A stretch of DNA of 38,879 nucleotides from Deltaproteobacteria bacterium. GTDB taxonomy: Bacteria; Desulfobacterota; Desulfobacteria; Desulfobacterales; B30-G6. The position numbers and the translations under genes were made by a program. Every line of letters begins with the position of its first letter. Position 1 is the first letter of the stretch. The notes beneath the pieces were generated by a model. That model saw only the letters and a program-made list of their open reading frames with translations. It did no database searches and had not been told where the DNA came from. The stretch lies in the NCBI GenBank assembly GCA_022340465.1, contig JAJDNW010000097.1:1-38879 (forward strand), given 5' to 3'. This document shows, piece by piece, positions 22,879 to 31,120 of this stretch.

Positions 22879-23742
22879 GACCTTCGACAATAGACCGAGC
22901 ATCGCCCTGGCCTCGTCCGGTGTGGCAACGGGTCGCTCGGCCACCCTGGCCAGGTCTCTGACCCAGACGGCCTGCTCCCAGCTGCCTTTGGCCAGCTCGC
23001 CGCCCGGCATTTTCACGTTGTCTTCCAGACCGATGCGAATGTGACCACCGGTGATGGCGCTGAGCATGGCCGCCTTCTGCTGGTGGGGTCCCACGCCGCA
23101 CACGCTGTAGGTGGCGTTTGCCGGCAGCTGTCCCACCAGACTCATGTGAAGCGTCGGATCGAACTGCATACCGCCGGCCACCCCGTAGACAAACTGGAAG
23201 TGCATGGGCTGCTCGAAGACCCCCTCTTTGCGGTTCAGCAGGATGCAGTTGTACAGCCCGCCCGGATCGAAGATCTCGCACTCCGGCTTGATGTCGTGCT
23301 CCCGCATCCGGCGGCCGAAGTCTTCCATCATGGCAAAGGTGTTGTCATAAATGAACTCGATCATGACTTCACCTGATTTGTGGTCGGCCACGGCAAAATT
23401 CATGGAGTTGGTGTTGTAGCTGGCCATCTCCGGTTCGACCGCCAGAGCGGGAGCAACGCGTTCCTCCGGCTTGGTCAGCATGGCGCCGGTGCTGATGTTG
23501 ATAATCATTTCCGGACAGCGCTCCTTGACCGCGGCGACGATGTCACGATGGGCCTGCACATCCATGGTGGCCATTCCCGTGGAAGGATCCTTGGCGTGAA
23601 TGTGAACGATGCTGACCCCCTCCTGCAAACACCGGTAGGACTCCTCGGCAAACTCCTCGGGTGTGTAGGGTGTGTTGGGATTGTTGTGCTTGGTGGTGGC
23701 GCCCCCTGCCAGGGCGGCCGTGATGATCAGTTTTTGTTTCAT
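22873..23742 (-). CDS. Beta-keto acid cleavage enzyme (BKACE, DUF849)
   Basis: A 289-residue TIM-barrel enzyme of the BKACE family (founder: Kce, 3-keto-5-aminohexanoate cleavage enzyme). The reaction is beta-keto acid + acetyl-CoA to acetoacetate + a shortened acyl-CoA. The Zn-binding pair is HIH (residues 47 and 49 in VHIHAKDPSTG; relatives often have HLHVRD) and the third ligand is Glu in HIRIGLEDN. The N-terminus, LIITAALAGGATTK, is typical. The gene lies 98 bases after a GSAM-like aminotransferase gene, a pairing that points to degradation of a beta-amino acid. The specificity pocket cannot be read with confidence. Confidence 0.92.
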   Translation of the reverse strand: MKQKLIITAALAGGATTKHNNPNTPYTPEEFAEESYRCLQEGVSIVHIHAKDPSTGMATMDVQAHRDIVAAVKERCPEMIINISTGAMLTKPEERVAPALAVEPEMASYNTNSMNFAVADHKSGEVMIEFIYDNTFAMMEDFGRRMREHDIKPECEIFDPGGLYNCILLNRKEGVFEQPMHFQFVYGVAGGMQFDPTLHMSLVGQLPANATYSVCGVGPHQQKAAMLSAITGGHIRIGLEDNVKMPGGELAKGSWEQAVWVRDLARVAERPVATPDEARAMLGLLSKVA

Positions 23743-23839
23743 TTTGCCCTCCTATGTGTCTCATTCAGGTAAAAACGTATTATCAGTCCCGGTATTCGGC
23801 TTGCGGCAGGGATACTCGCTGCTGCATTCTGCCTACTCT

Positions 23840-25213
23840 CTATTGTAAAACGGCCTCAGCTATTGGCTTGATCTGCTCCAGAGCCTTCCTGTACCGCTCG
23901 CTGATGAGGTCCACGATAGATACATCCATGGGTGTTGAAATTATGAAACCCACCATGCCCTTGGCAATGGCATAGACGCCCTGATTCAACAGGGCCAGGT
24001 GAAAATCCTGGGCCAGCTCGAGGGTAGGAATGACCGCTGTGACCGCTTCCCTGGCATTGCGAAAGGGCGTATCGAAAAAAAGGGAAAATGCAGCCGATCC
24101 GACGCCGCAAACCTGGCCGGTAATCCCCACTTCATCCATGGCCTTTTTGAGGTTCCCGCTCAGGCGCTCACCCAGCCCGTTGATTCGATCGATTTCTTCC
24201 CGCCCCAGGAGGTCCAGCGTGGTCATGCCCGCCGCCATGGTCAGGGCATTACCGCTGAACGTCCCGGAGTGCGTAACGGCATTCGGTTGCGTGGGGTCGA
24301 ACATCTGCATAATGTCCGCCCGTCCCCCAAAGGCCCCCACCGGGAGGCCGCCGCCGATAATCTTACCCAGCGCGGTGAGGTCCGGTCGGACATTCTCCAC
24401 CAACTGCCTGCCGCCGGTACTAAACCTGAAAGTGATAACTTCGTCGAAGATCAGCAGGGCGGCGTGGGCATCCGCCAGTTCGCGTAGTCCGGCCAGATAC
24501 CCCTTATCGGGCACGATGCCTCCTCCCTGGGTGAGAACCGGCTCCACCACGATGGCCGCCACCTTCCCCTTTTCGGCCTCCATGATCCGCCGCATGGCAT
24601 TCAGGTCGTTGTAGGGGGCGATGCGCACATCATTAAGGATAGCCGGCGGAACACCCGGCTCCACACTGGCCTTGGGCAGATCATCGGCCGTCAAATCCGG
24701 AAGCAGGTTGACTTCTACATAGTCATGACTGCCGTGGTATCCCCCGTCTATTTTAACGATGATGTTCTTTTTGGTGAAGGCTCTTGCCGCCCGGATGGCG
24801 AACATGGTCGCCTCGGTCCCGGAATTGCAGAACCGTAAGGATTCCATGGATGGAATGCGGCCGCATATCTTCTCCGCGTGCAGGCTTTGCAGTTCCGTGG
24901 GCGCGGCGTGAGCAGATCCCCTGGCGGCCTGCTCACAGATGGCGGCGACTACCTGCGGGTGGGCATGCCCGTGCACCAGCGACGTCATGTTGTTGACACA
25001 GTCGATGTATTCGTTGCCGTCAAGGTCGTAAAGAAAGCATCCCTTGCCTTGGGCGGCATAAAACGGGTAGGGCGGATAGTACGCCACCGACCGCGTGTCC
25101 CCGCCGGGCAGATACTTGATTGCTTTCTTGCGAAATTCAAAAGAAGCTTTGGTACGCGCCTGATACTCAACCAGGATTTCCTGTTTTGCTTTCTGCGCTT
25201 TCTCGCTGCTCAT
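23840..25213 (-). CDS. GSAM-like class III aminotransferase (possible beta-transaminase)
   Basis: A 457-residue class III PLP enzyme related to glutamate-1-semialdehyde aminomutase. Motifs are NSGTEATMFAIRAARAFT (PLP phosphate), LLIFDEVITFRFSTGG (cofactor aspartate; the T-x-R after DEV resembles beta-transaminases such as the beta-phenylalanine enzymes) and LGKIIGGGLPVGAFGG (Schiff-base Lys). It is unlikely to be HemL itself, since it stands in a catabolic block next to BKACE. A role in converting a beta-amino acid to the beta-keto acid used by BKACE is inferred. The start at 25213 is set by AAAGGAG 6 bases upstream; the longer frame to 25234 would contain that site. Confidence 0.9.
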   Translation of the reverse strand: MSSEKAQKAKQEILVEYQARTKASFEFRKKAIKYLPGGDTRSVAYYPPYPFYAAQGKGCFLYDLDGNEYIDCVNNMTSLVHGHAHPQVVAAICEQAARGSAHAAPTELQSLHAEKICGRIPSMESLRFCNSGTEATMFAIRAARAFTKKNIIVKIDGGYHGSHDYVEVNLLPDLTADDLPKASVEPGVPPAILNDVRIAPYNDLNAMRRIMEAEKGKVAAIVVEPVLTQGGGIVPDKGYLAGLRELADAHAALLIFDEVITFRFSTGGRQLVENVRPDLTALGKIIGGGLPVGAFGGRADIMQMFDPTQPNAVTHSGTFSGNALTMAAGMTTLDLLGREEIDRINGLGERLSGNLKKAMDEVGITGQVCGVGSAAFSLFFDTPFRNAREAVTAVIPTLELAQDFHLALLNQGVYAIAKGMVGFIISTPMDVSIVDLISERYRKALEQIKPIAEAVLQ

Positions 25214-25254
25214 AATTTGCTCCTTTCCATTCATTCATAGCATGACAAATAATG

Positions 25255-25443
25255 TCAGTTGTAACCGATCACTACTGCCACCAGCGGAAATACGATGCAG
25301 ATGCCCATGGTGACGAGATGAAGCGGCAGGGACCAACGAATCCAATCTTTGTAACTGATCCGTGCCAGCAGACCCGGAACGGCCAGGGTGGGTACAACCG
25401 ATCTTAAGGGGCTTTTGATCGAATCCATGGAATGGGATGTCAT
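25255..25443 (-). pseudogene. C-terminal remnant of an integral membrane transporter
   Basis: A 62-codon frame whose last 32 residues (KDWIRWSLPLHLVTMG, then an FPLVAVVIGY hydrophobic stretch) look like the final membrane helix of an ion-transporter-superfamily permease. There is no room for the rest of such a protein, and no ribosome binding site is apparent. It lies between the SDR and aminotransferase genes. I infer that an older transporter gene was deleted, its role perhaps taken over by the TRAP system. The exact family is uncertain. Confidence 0.45.
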
Positions 25444-25611
25444 GGTGATCCTTTTTACTGCATGTGTCTCAGAAAACGTTGCCTGTATTCTATGCCGCTG
25501 CAGTCATTTTTTATGCACAATACTGAAAGCGAACGGCCAAAAGCTTACCTCTATGCCTGGCTCATTTGAATTTTGGCTGTTCGATAAAGAACCATCGCCC
25601 GATGGAGGGCA

Positions 25612-26355
25612 TTAGATCATGAAAGCCCCTCCATTGACATCCAGGGTAACGCCGGTAACGAAAGGTGTGTCGATCAGGTAGGAAAAGGCCCGCACCACAT
25701 CGTCGGCCCTGCCCAACTTTTTTACAGCCGTTTTCCGTTTCAAGGCCGCCTTGTCCCCGCTCGACCATTCCCTGAAGATGCCGGCGTCCTCGATGAATGC
25801 CGGGGCGATGGCGTTGACGGTGATGCCGTGGGGCCCCAATTCCCGGGCGGCATAGCGCGTCAACCCCAGCATGCCGGCCTTGGAGGCGGCATAATGGGGT
25901 CCCACGACGCCGCCTCCCCGGGCCGCAAGGGAACTGACATTGACAATTCTGCCGTATCGTTCCCGCTTCATAAGGGGAACGACCTCTCTGAACCAGTAGA
26001 AAGCGCTGCTGAGATTGATCCTGATGGTATCGTCCCAGGAAGCGGTCGTGATTTCTTCGAAGTTCTGGCGGGGCATGATGCCGGCGTTGTTCACCAGCAC
26101 GCCGACGCCTCCCAACTCTTTTTTTACGGTGTCGGCATGTTGGGAAACCACTTCAGGATCGCCGGCGTCCCCCTTCAACACGATGATCCGGTTTTCGCCG
26201 GCAAGCCCCTGCAGTCGCTCCCTGGCCTCATCCGCCGCTGCATCATTGTGACAGTAGGTAAGACATAGGGAATAGCTTCTCTTAACCAAGAAACGGGCAA
26301 TTGCCAGACCTATTCCCCTTGTTCCGCCGGTGACAACGCCGACCCGACTAGACAT
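25612..26355 (-). CDS. SDR-family oxidoreductase (FabG-like)
   Basis: A 247-residue short-chain dehydrogenase. The dinucleotide motif is TGGTRGIG (9-16), followed by NNAG (88-91) and the catalytic set Ser140/141, Tyr154 and Lys158 (YAASK). The C-terminus, GVTLDVNGGAFMI, matches 3-oxoacyl reductases. It would interconvert a 3-hydroxy and a 3-keto acyl compound, for example making a beta-keto acid for BKACE. It is 90 bases downstream of the tetR gene and reads toward the aminotransferase gene. Confidence 0.92.
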   Translation of the reverse strand: MSSRVGVVTGGTRGIGLAIARFLVKRSYSLCLTYCHNDAAADEARERLQGLAGENRIIVLKGDAGDPEVVSQHADTVKKELGGVGVLVNNAGIMPRQNFEEITTASWDDTIRINLSSAFYWFREVVPLMKRERYGRIVNVSSLAARGGGVVGPHYAASKAGMLGLTRYAARELGPHGITVNAIAPAFIEDAGIFREWSSGDKAALKRKTAVKKLGRADDVVRAFSYLIDTPFVTGVTLDVNGGAFMI

Positions 26356-26444
26356 GGCACCCTCCGTTTTTCAAATTAGATGTCCGCCAAAGATAATCTG
26401 ACAATATGATCATCTAATCATTTGCACATGTCAAGAAAAAAATG

Positions 26445-27077
26445 TCATGATTCCGTTGGAGCGGTATAGCGCTCGATGATGTCCATGAGCACCTCGCGAC
26501 AGCCGCTAAAATCCACCAAATCCGGCGTTGCCACCCACTGCAGGATCAACCCGTCCAAAGCCCCCTGAATAATCGGCACCACCTTAGCCACCGAAAATTG
26601 ACCGAACTCCCCGTTTTGCCGGCCGCGTTCCAGAATGTCGGACAAATAGCCAAAGCAGCGTTCATTGATCTCCCTTGACCACGGATGGCTTTGATTGGCG
26701 ACAGGGGTGAGGTCGAATCCCATGGCGAACAGCGCAATGAATTTATTGTAATTTATCTTTACGAACTCAAAATGGGCCTTGGCATAGGATCGCAGCCTCC
26801 CTTGCGCGGTTTCGTGCCGCTCCACGCGCTGCCGGCGATAATCGAAAAGTTCTTCGATGAGAGCCGACCAGATGGCGCTCAGCAATTCCTCGCGTGTATT
26901 GAAATGGTAATAGATGACCCCCTTGCTGATACCCGCCTCTTTGGCAATGTCCTGAATGGTAGTGTCCCGGTATCCCCTCTTCTCGATCTCCTGGATGGCG
27001 ATTTCCAATATCTGCTTGCGGCGGGCTTCTTCGATAAAGGTTGGTTTGCGTTGCTTGCGGTTGGTGACTGTGGCCAT
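26445..27077 (-). CDS. TetR/AcrR-family transcriptional regulator
   Basis: A 210-residue repressor with an N-terminal TetR helix-turn-helix (residues about 20-62: ILEIAIQEIEKRGYRDTTIQ, then KEAGISKGVIYYHF) and a helical ligand-binding C-terminus. It heads the minus-strand catabolic block. A 56-base imperfect palindrome overlaps its own promoter and ribosome binding site, so it almost surely represses itself, and probably the SDR and following genes by read-through. The ligand is unknown; TetR relatives in lipid catabolism often sense acyl-CoAs. Confidence 0.94.
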   Translation of the reverse strand: MATVTNRKQRKPTFIEEARRKQILEIAIQEIEKRGYRDTTIQDIAKEAGISKGVIYYHFNTREELLSAIWSALIEELFDYRRQRVERHETAQGRLRSYAKAHFEFVKINYNKFIALFAMGFDLTPVANQSHPWSREINERCFGYLSDILERGRQNGEFGQFSVAKVVPIIQGALDGLILQWVATPDLVDFSGCREVLMDIIERYTAPTES

Positions 27078-27079
27078 AA

Positions 27080-27135
27080 TTTAACCTTTCTGTTAAAAAT
27101 CTGACGCTAAGTCAAATTTTAACAGAAAGGCTAAA
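27080..27135. promoter_or_regulatory. TetR operator palindrome
   Basis: The arms 27080-27098 and 27117-27135 are inverted repeats of 19 bases with one mismatch; the inner 14 bases CCTTTCTGTTAAAA / TTTTAACAGAAAGG are perfect. The left arm holds the AGAAAGG ribosome binding sequence of the tetR gene and the right arm overlaps the -10 element. Binding would therefore block both promoter clearance and the leader. Confidence 0.75.
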
Positions 27136-27145
27136 CCCTTGTCAA
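27116..27145 (-). promoter_or_regulatory. Sigma70 promoter of the tetR gene
   Basis: On the minus strand a consensus -35 TTGACA (27145-27140) and -10 TAAAAT (27121-27116) are 18 bases apart. The predicted transcription start falls inside the operator palindrome. Confidence 0.6.
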
Positions 27146-27233
27146 GAAGATGTACCGATTTTTCCCGGCGTGGCCGGCAGCTATCCGCCGGACTGAAGAT
27201 ATTGAATGAACTAACAAGCGATGGCAGGCTATA

Positions 27234-27296
27234 ATCACGAAAACACGAAATTTCCCTTGAAAATTTCGTGCGTTAAAAATTTCGTGCTTTCGTGAT
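27234..27296. repeat. CACGAAA palindromic intergenic element
   Basis: The arms 27234-27253 and 27277-27296 (left arm ATCACGAAAACACGAAATTT) are inverted repeats of 20 bases with one mismatch; a further AAATTTCGTG copy lies in the spacer. A half copy occurs at 9384-9420. This appears to be a dispersed repeat family. It sits between the tetR promoter and the 3' end of the flavodoxin-like gene. Confidence 0.6.
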
Positions 27297-27315
27297 AGAG
27301 GTCGTTGAGAGCGAG

Positions 27316-28056
27316 TTATGACAGCTTGGCCGCGTTCTCGGCAATCATCTTTTTAAAACGCGCGTTCATCCGCCCCATAAATTCTTCGAAGGATATCAGC
27401 GGCGCCGCAACGGCATCCTGCAGTTCGGCGGATACGGCCCCTTTGGACACCGCCTCCACGCCGGCCCTGTAAAAGGCGTCGCGAACCGCATTGACCTCGT
27501 CCGGCTTTTCCGGCTGCAGCATCTCCATGGCGCCACCCATGGGGCGGACGAGCGCGCCCATGTACTCGCCCGTGGCAAAGTTGGCGGCGATGGCCTGCAT
27601 GTGCCGGATCATGGGATCGAAGTTGTCCCTTTCCCCGAAACCGCAGGTGGAAAGGAGCAGGAGTTTGCGGATCTTCTTTTCCTTACCCCGGCTGGGGTGA
27701 CGCGCGTGCCCGTCACGATTCTCGATAAAGGGCATTCCGCCGGCGATGAGCCTGTCCAGCATGGTCTTCATCTGGGCGGTGAAACCGTCAAAGTAGACCG
27801 GGCTGCCTAACACGATAATGTCGGCCGCCTTTATTTTTTTCCGGATCGTCGCCATGTCGTCGTCGTGAACGCATTTCCCCGGGTGCACGAACCAGCAATT
27901 GAAGCAGCCGATGCAGTAGTTTATCTTCTGCCGGGCGATATACACCGTCTCCGTCCGAGCGCCGGCGGATGCGGCACCCTTTAAAAAAATCTGCAGCAGG
28001 GAGTCGGTGACCCCCTTTTTCATCCTGGGACTGCCGTTGAAGGCCAACACGTTCAT
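27316..28056 (-). CDS. Flavodoxin-like NADPH-dependent FMN reductase with Cys cluster
   Basis: A 246-residue flavodoxin-fold protein. The FMN loop is FNGSPRMKKGVTDSL (6-20), followed by CIGCFNCWF and KC (Cys48, 51, 54 and 62), a pattern that in iron-sulfur flavoproteins holds a 4Fe-4S cluster. The segment LGSPVYFDGFTAQMKTMLDR is characteristic of the multimeric flavodoxin/WrbA group. It may carry electrons or reduce quinones or disulfides in an anaerobe. A strong GGGAGGGG site precedes the ATG. It is a single gene with no clear link to the neighbouring block. Confidence 0.88.
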   Translation of the reverse strand: MNVLAFNGSPRMKKGVTDSLLQIFLKGAASAGARTETVYIARQKINYCIGCFNCWFVHPGKCVHDDDMATIRKKIKAADIIVLGSPVYFDGFTAQMKTMLDRLIAGGMPFIENRDGHARHPSRGKEKKIRKLLLLSTCGFGERDNFDPMIRHMQAIAANFATGEYMGALVRPMGGAMEMLQPEKPDEVNAVRDAFYRAGVEAVSKGAVSAELQDAVAAPLISFEEFMGRMNARFKKMIAENAAKLS

Positions 28057-28071
28057 GCTATTCCCCTCCCA

Positions 28072-28096
28072 ATAAAAGCGGGTACCACGCTTTTAT
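28072..28096. promoter_or_regulatory. Perfect 9-bp inverted repeat upstream of the flavodoxin-like gene
   Basis: ATAAAAGCG (28072-28080) and CGCTTTTAT (28088-28096) flank GGTACCA, 15 bases upstream of the start codon. It could be a repressor operator or a leader hairpin just before the ribosome binding site. Confidence 0.4.
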
Positions 28097-28297
28097 GAAA
28101 CGCGACTGCGTCGCTATTCAACCGAAAGTGTACGATTGCAATTGTCAGGTTCAAACTTTTATCAGCGATTAAAACAGAAAACAATGGACGGGTGTCCATC
28201 AGTCATATTATTATAGCCGCAGCTATCATTTTTCACCTTTGGGTTGGGGTTCATTCTGTAACCTGAGTGTCAGTTTCTGATGAAGAGGAGAAGATTC

Positions 28298-29305
28298 ATG
28301 AAAAAGCCTTTGATTACCCTGCCGTTCACCCCCCTATTGATCATCCTCGTACTGTCGCTGCTTTTCGGGTGCGGCGGCCCCCAGATAAAATTGTTCAGCG
28401 ACGCTTCGGACCCCCTTCAGGAATACACCATAACGGGCGAGGGGCAGGATAAAGTGCTGGTGATTTCCATTCACGGTGTCATATCCACCAACCCGAAAGA
28501 GGGCTTCCTGCGCAGCATGCCCAGCATGGTGCAGGAAACCGTGGCCCAGTTGGAAAAGGCAGAAAAGGACAAGCACATCAAAGCCCTGCTGATCAAGGTG
28601 GATTCTCCCGGCGGAGCCGTGACTGCCGGTGACATGCTCTACCACGAGATTGTTGCATTCAAGGAAAAAACCGGCGTCAAGGTCGTGGTGGCAATGATGG
28701 GAACGGCGGCCTCGGGCGGGTACTATGTATCCCTGCCGGCGGATACCATCATCGCCCATCCGACAACCGTCACCGGGTCCGTGGGCGTCATTATCATGCG
28801 GCCCGACATCAGCGGCCTGATGGAAAAAATCGGCGTCAAGATGATAGTCAACAAATCGGGCAAAAACAAAGACATGGGGTCGCCCTTCCGTCCGGGCACC
28901 GCAGAAGAGCAGGAACTGCTGAAACGGGTTACCGACGATCTGGCAAACAGGTTTCTCACCCTGGTTCAAAAACACAGAGGCATCGATGAAGCCGCCCTGG
29001 CGGAAGTGGCCACGGCCAAGATCTACCTTGCCAAAGATGCCGAGCGGCTGGGCCTTGTCGATCGAATCGGTTATCTCGACGATGCGCTGGAGGAAGCCAG
29101 GACCCTTGCCGGGCTGCCGGAGAACGCCACGGTAATTGCCTATCGCCGCACCAAGTTCCCGGATGACAACCTCTACAACAGCGCCACCTCCCACTATGGC
29201 GGAAAAGAAGGGGTTGCGCTCATTGACACGGGGCTGCCCGGATCCTCGGCGGCAGCGCTGACGCCCGGATTCTACTACCTCTGGACGCCCGGCCTGGGCA
29301 TGTAA
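28298..29305 (+). CDS. sppA: Lipoprotein signal peptide peptidase, S49 family (SppA-like)
   Basis: A 335-residue serine protease that degrades cleaved signal peptides at the membrane. The N-terminus is a lipoprotein signal with lipobox LFGC (Cys25), unusual for SppA, which is more often anchored by a helix. The catalytic Ser139 lies in GTAASGGYYVS and the general-base Lys191 in SGKNKDMGSP, matching the Bacillus SppA Ser/Lys dyad. The length fits the short single-domain form, plus about 50 extra residues after the protease domain. The start at 28298 is preferred because AGGAGAAG lies just upstream; the ATG at 28280 would cover it. A terminator follows directly. Confidence 0.92.
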   Translation: MKKPLITLPFTPLLIILVLSLLFGCGGPQIKLFSDASDPLQEYTITGEGQDKVLVISIHGVISTNPKEGFLRSMPSMVQETVAQLEKAEKDKHIKALLIKVDSPGGAVTAGDMLYHEIVAFKEKTGVKVVVAMMGTAASGGYYVSLPADTIIAHPTTVTGSVGVIIMRPDISGLMEKIGVKMIVNKSGKNKDMGSPFRPGTAEEQELLKRVTDDLANRFLTLVQKHRGIDEAALAEVATAKIYLAKDAERLGLVDRIGYLDDALEEARTLAGLPENATVIAYRRTKFPDDNLYNSATSHYGGKEGVALIDTGLPGSSAAALTPGFYYLWTPGLGM

Positions 29306-29307
29306 AT

Positions 29308-29328
29308 AAAAGCGAGGGGCTCGTTTTT
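29308..29328 (+). terminator. Rho-independent terminator after sppA
   Basis: AAAAGCGAG-GGG-CTCGTTTTT forms a 9-bp stem (one G-T pair) ending in five T residues, 2 bases after the sppA stop. Read from the other strand it also faces the 3' end of the convergent gene. Confidence 0.65.
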
Positions 29329-29348
29329 ACGATAGGGAACGGGTTTCA

Positions 29349-30296
29349 TCAGGGTGCGACAAGTATGCGGTCTACGGCCTCGGCCACCGTTGCCCAGCGC
29401 CGTTCCCGCCCGCGGCCGCCCGTGAAGACCAGACTTTCGGCATAGTTGTCCTGGAGTGACTCGATGAGAGCAACCGCCTCCTCATTGCGGCCTTCGCGCA
29501 AATATCGCCGTGCCAGGTAGAGCTCTATGTTGGGAAGGGCTTCGATACCGCGGTCGGTTACTACCGTGGCGGCAACGCCACCGCTTTGTTCCTGCAGCAT
29601 GGCATGATAGTTTTCCACACCGGCCTCGTCCCGGGACCACATGGCGGCAAAGGCGCGCTCGGCGATTACCATGGCCGTGGCGTATGCATCCGGATACTTG
29701 TCCAGCATTTCGACAAAGGCCGCTTCGCGGTCATCGATGTCCCCGCCCTTTCCTCCTCTGATCCGGGCGCGATTGTACAATTCGTCGAGGTATTCATCGA
29801 ACAGGTACCGGTCTTGACGATGCTGGGATTCATTCCTCTCCATCAGGGTTTGGCGGGAATCCGATGCCCGCCGCCGCTCGGCATATTCACTGTACATGCC
29901 GCTTAACACCTCGGGGTCGATGCCACCCCCGGCCGCCAGCCGATCCAGGCCGGTGGAAGCCATGATTTCCCTTATCGTTTCAAGCTCGGCCCTGTTTGCG
30001 GAAACGCCCGCGCGAACTTGCTCGGCTAAAGATTCTTTTGCGGGAGGGAAGATAGCCGCGCGTGACCGCAGCCGTGCGGCCGGTTCTCGATCTTCCAGCG
30101 CTGTGGTCAGGGTTTCCAGCCTCTTTTCGACCCCGGACAGACGGTTTTCGAAAATGGCAAGCCGGGTGGTCTGAAATGCGCGATTTTCGCCGGCAAGAAC
30201 GGTGAGGCGGTATCCCATATAGATCAAGACCAGAAACAATACGACCTCTAACCCCGCCAGCAGAACTTGAAATGTTTTCCGCTCCGCTTTTTTCAT
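29349..30296 (-). CDS. Membrane-anchored coiled-coil/TPR-like protein of unknown function
   Basis: A 315-residue protein that I do not recognise. It has one N-terminal membrane helix (about residues 12-33: LLAGLEVVLFLVLIYMGY), then a predicted coiled coil (about 45-70) and a helical, tetratricopeptide-like C-terminus (about 190-300; LEM/YPDAYATAMVIAERAF and IELYLARRYLREGRNEEAVA). The overall shape resembles YbgF/TolA-neighbour scaffold proteins. The start at 30296 has a GAGG site; the in-frame extension to 30368 has none. It is convergent with sppA. Confidence 0.7.
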   Translation of the reverse strand: MKKAERKTFQVLLAGLEVVLFLVLIYMGYRLTVLAGENRAFQTTRLAIFENRLSGVEKRLETLTTALEDREPAARLRSRAAIFPPAKESLAEQVRAGVSANRAELETIREIMASTGLDRLAAGGGIDPEVLSGMYSEYAERRRASDSRQTLMERNESQHRQDRYLFDEYLDELYNRARIRGGKGGDIDDREAAFVEMLDKYPDAYATAMVIAERAFAAMWSRDEAGVENYHAMLQEQSGGVAATVVTDRGIEALPNIELYLARRYLREGRNEEAVALIESLQDNYAESLVFTGGRGRERRWATVAEAVDRILVAP

Positions 30297-30444
30297 ATTC
30301 GACCTCGACGTTTCAGCCCGGGGTTGACGCAGGCTACCGATCTGTAAGATGATTATACATGGGTTCAATTTGGGTTATATAGCAGATCGGTTCTCGGGAC
30401 ATCATCTTGCCAAATATTGTAACATATACCAAAGGAGACGCATC

Positions 30445-31065
30445 ATGACAATTCAGGAAATGCTGGACCGCATGGCTTGGCTGGGACACGACACCTTCAG
30501 GATCGACGGCTCCAAAACCGTGTTTTTCGATCCCTACGATATAAAAACGGCCGCCGCGGCCGACCTGGTGCTGGTCACCCATGAACACTTCGACCATTGC
30601 TCCCCCGACGACATCCAGAAACTCCTGACGCCGGAAACCGTCATCGTCACGGAAAAGGACTCCGCCCGCAAGCTTTCCGGCACCATCGAAATCATGAAGC
30701 CGGGAGACAGCCTGACCATCGGCGGTGTCATCATCGAAGCCGTCCCCGCCTATAACGTCGACAAAAATTTCCATCCCAAGAAAAACGGGTGGCTGGGATT
30801 CGTTCTGGAAATGGACGGCGTCAGAATTTACCATGCCGGCGACACCGATTTCATACCGGAAATGAACGACCTGAATGTCGACATCGCCCTGCTGCCGGTT
30901 TCCGGCACCTACGTCATGACGGCGGATGAAGCCGTGGAAGCGGCCCTGGCGATCGATCCCGGCGTAGCCGTACCCATGCACTACGGCGCCATTGTCGGAA
31001 ACGCCGGCAATGCCGAGGTGTTCGAACAAAAGCTCGCAGGCAGGGTCGACGTCCGCATCTACTAA
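30445..31065 (+). CDS. Metallo-beta-lactamase-fold hydrolase (UlaG-like)
   Basis: A 206-residue metal-dependent hydrolase. The metal site has THEHFDH (45-51) and the downstream ligands are in YHAGDTDF (129-136) and PMHYG (177-181). This is the compact UlaG/YtkL-type form with the WLGHDTFRI N-terminus. Relatives cleave lactones or phosphodiesters; the substrate here is unknown. AAAGGAG at 30431-30437 supports the ATG at 30445 over the longer frame from 30349. It is convergent with the FAD dehydrogenase gene. Confidence 0.88.
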   Translation: MTIQEMLDRMAWLGHDTFRIDGSKTVFFDPYDIKTAAAADLVLVTHEHFDHCSPDDIQKLLTPETVIVTEKDSARKLSGTIEIMKPGDSLTIGGVIIEAVPAYNVDKNFHPKKNGWLGFVLEMDGVRIYHAGDTDFIPEMNDLNVDIALLPVSGTYVMTADEAVEAALAIDPGVAVPMHYGAIVGNAGNAEVFEQKLAGRVDVRIY

Positions 31066-31120
31066 GGGATTGGGGAAATGGAATGAAATCAATCCCCGCT
31101 ACCCTGCCACGGAAATACTT

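Noticed and set aside
31068-31115. GGGATTG / CAATCCC inverted repeat between convergent genes as a terminator
   Set aside because: The 17-base loop and absence of T-runs make a terminator unlikely.
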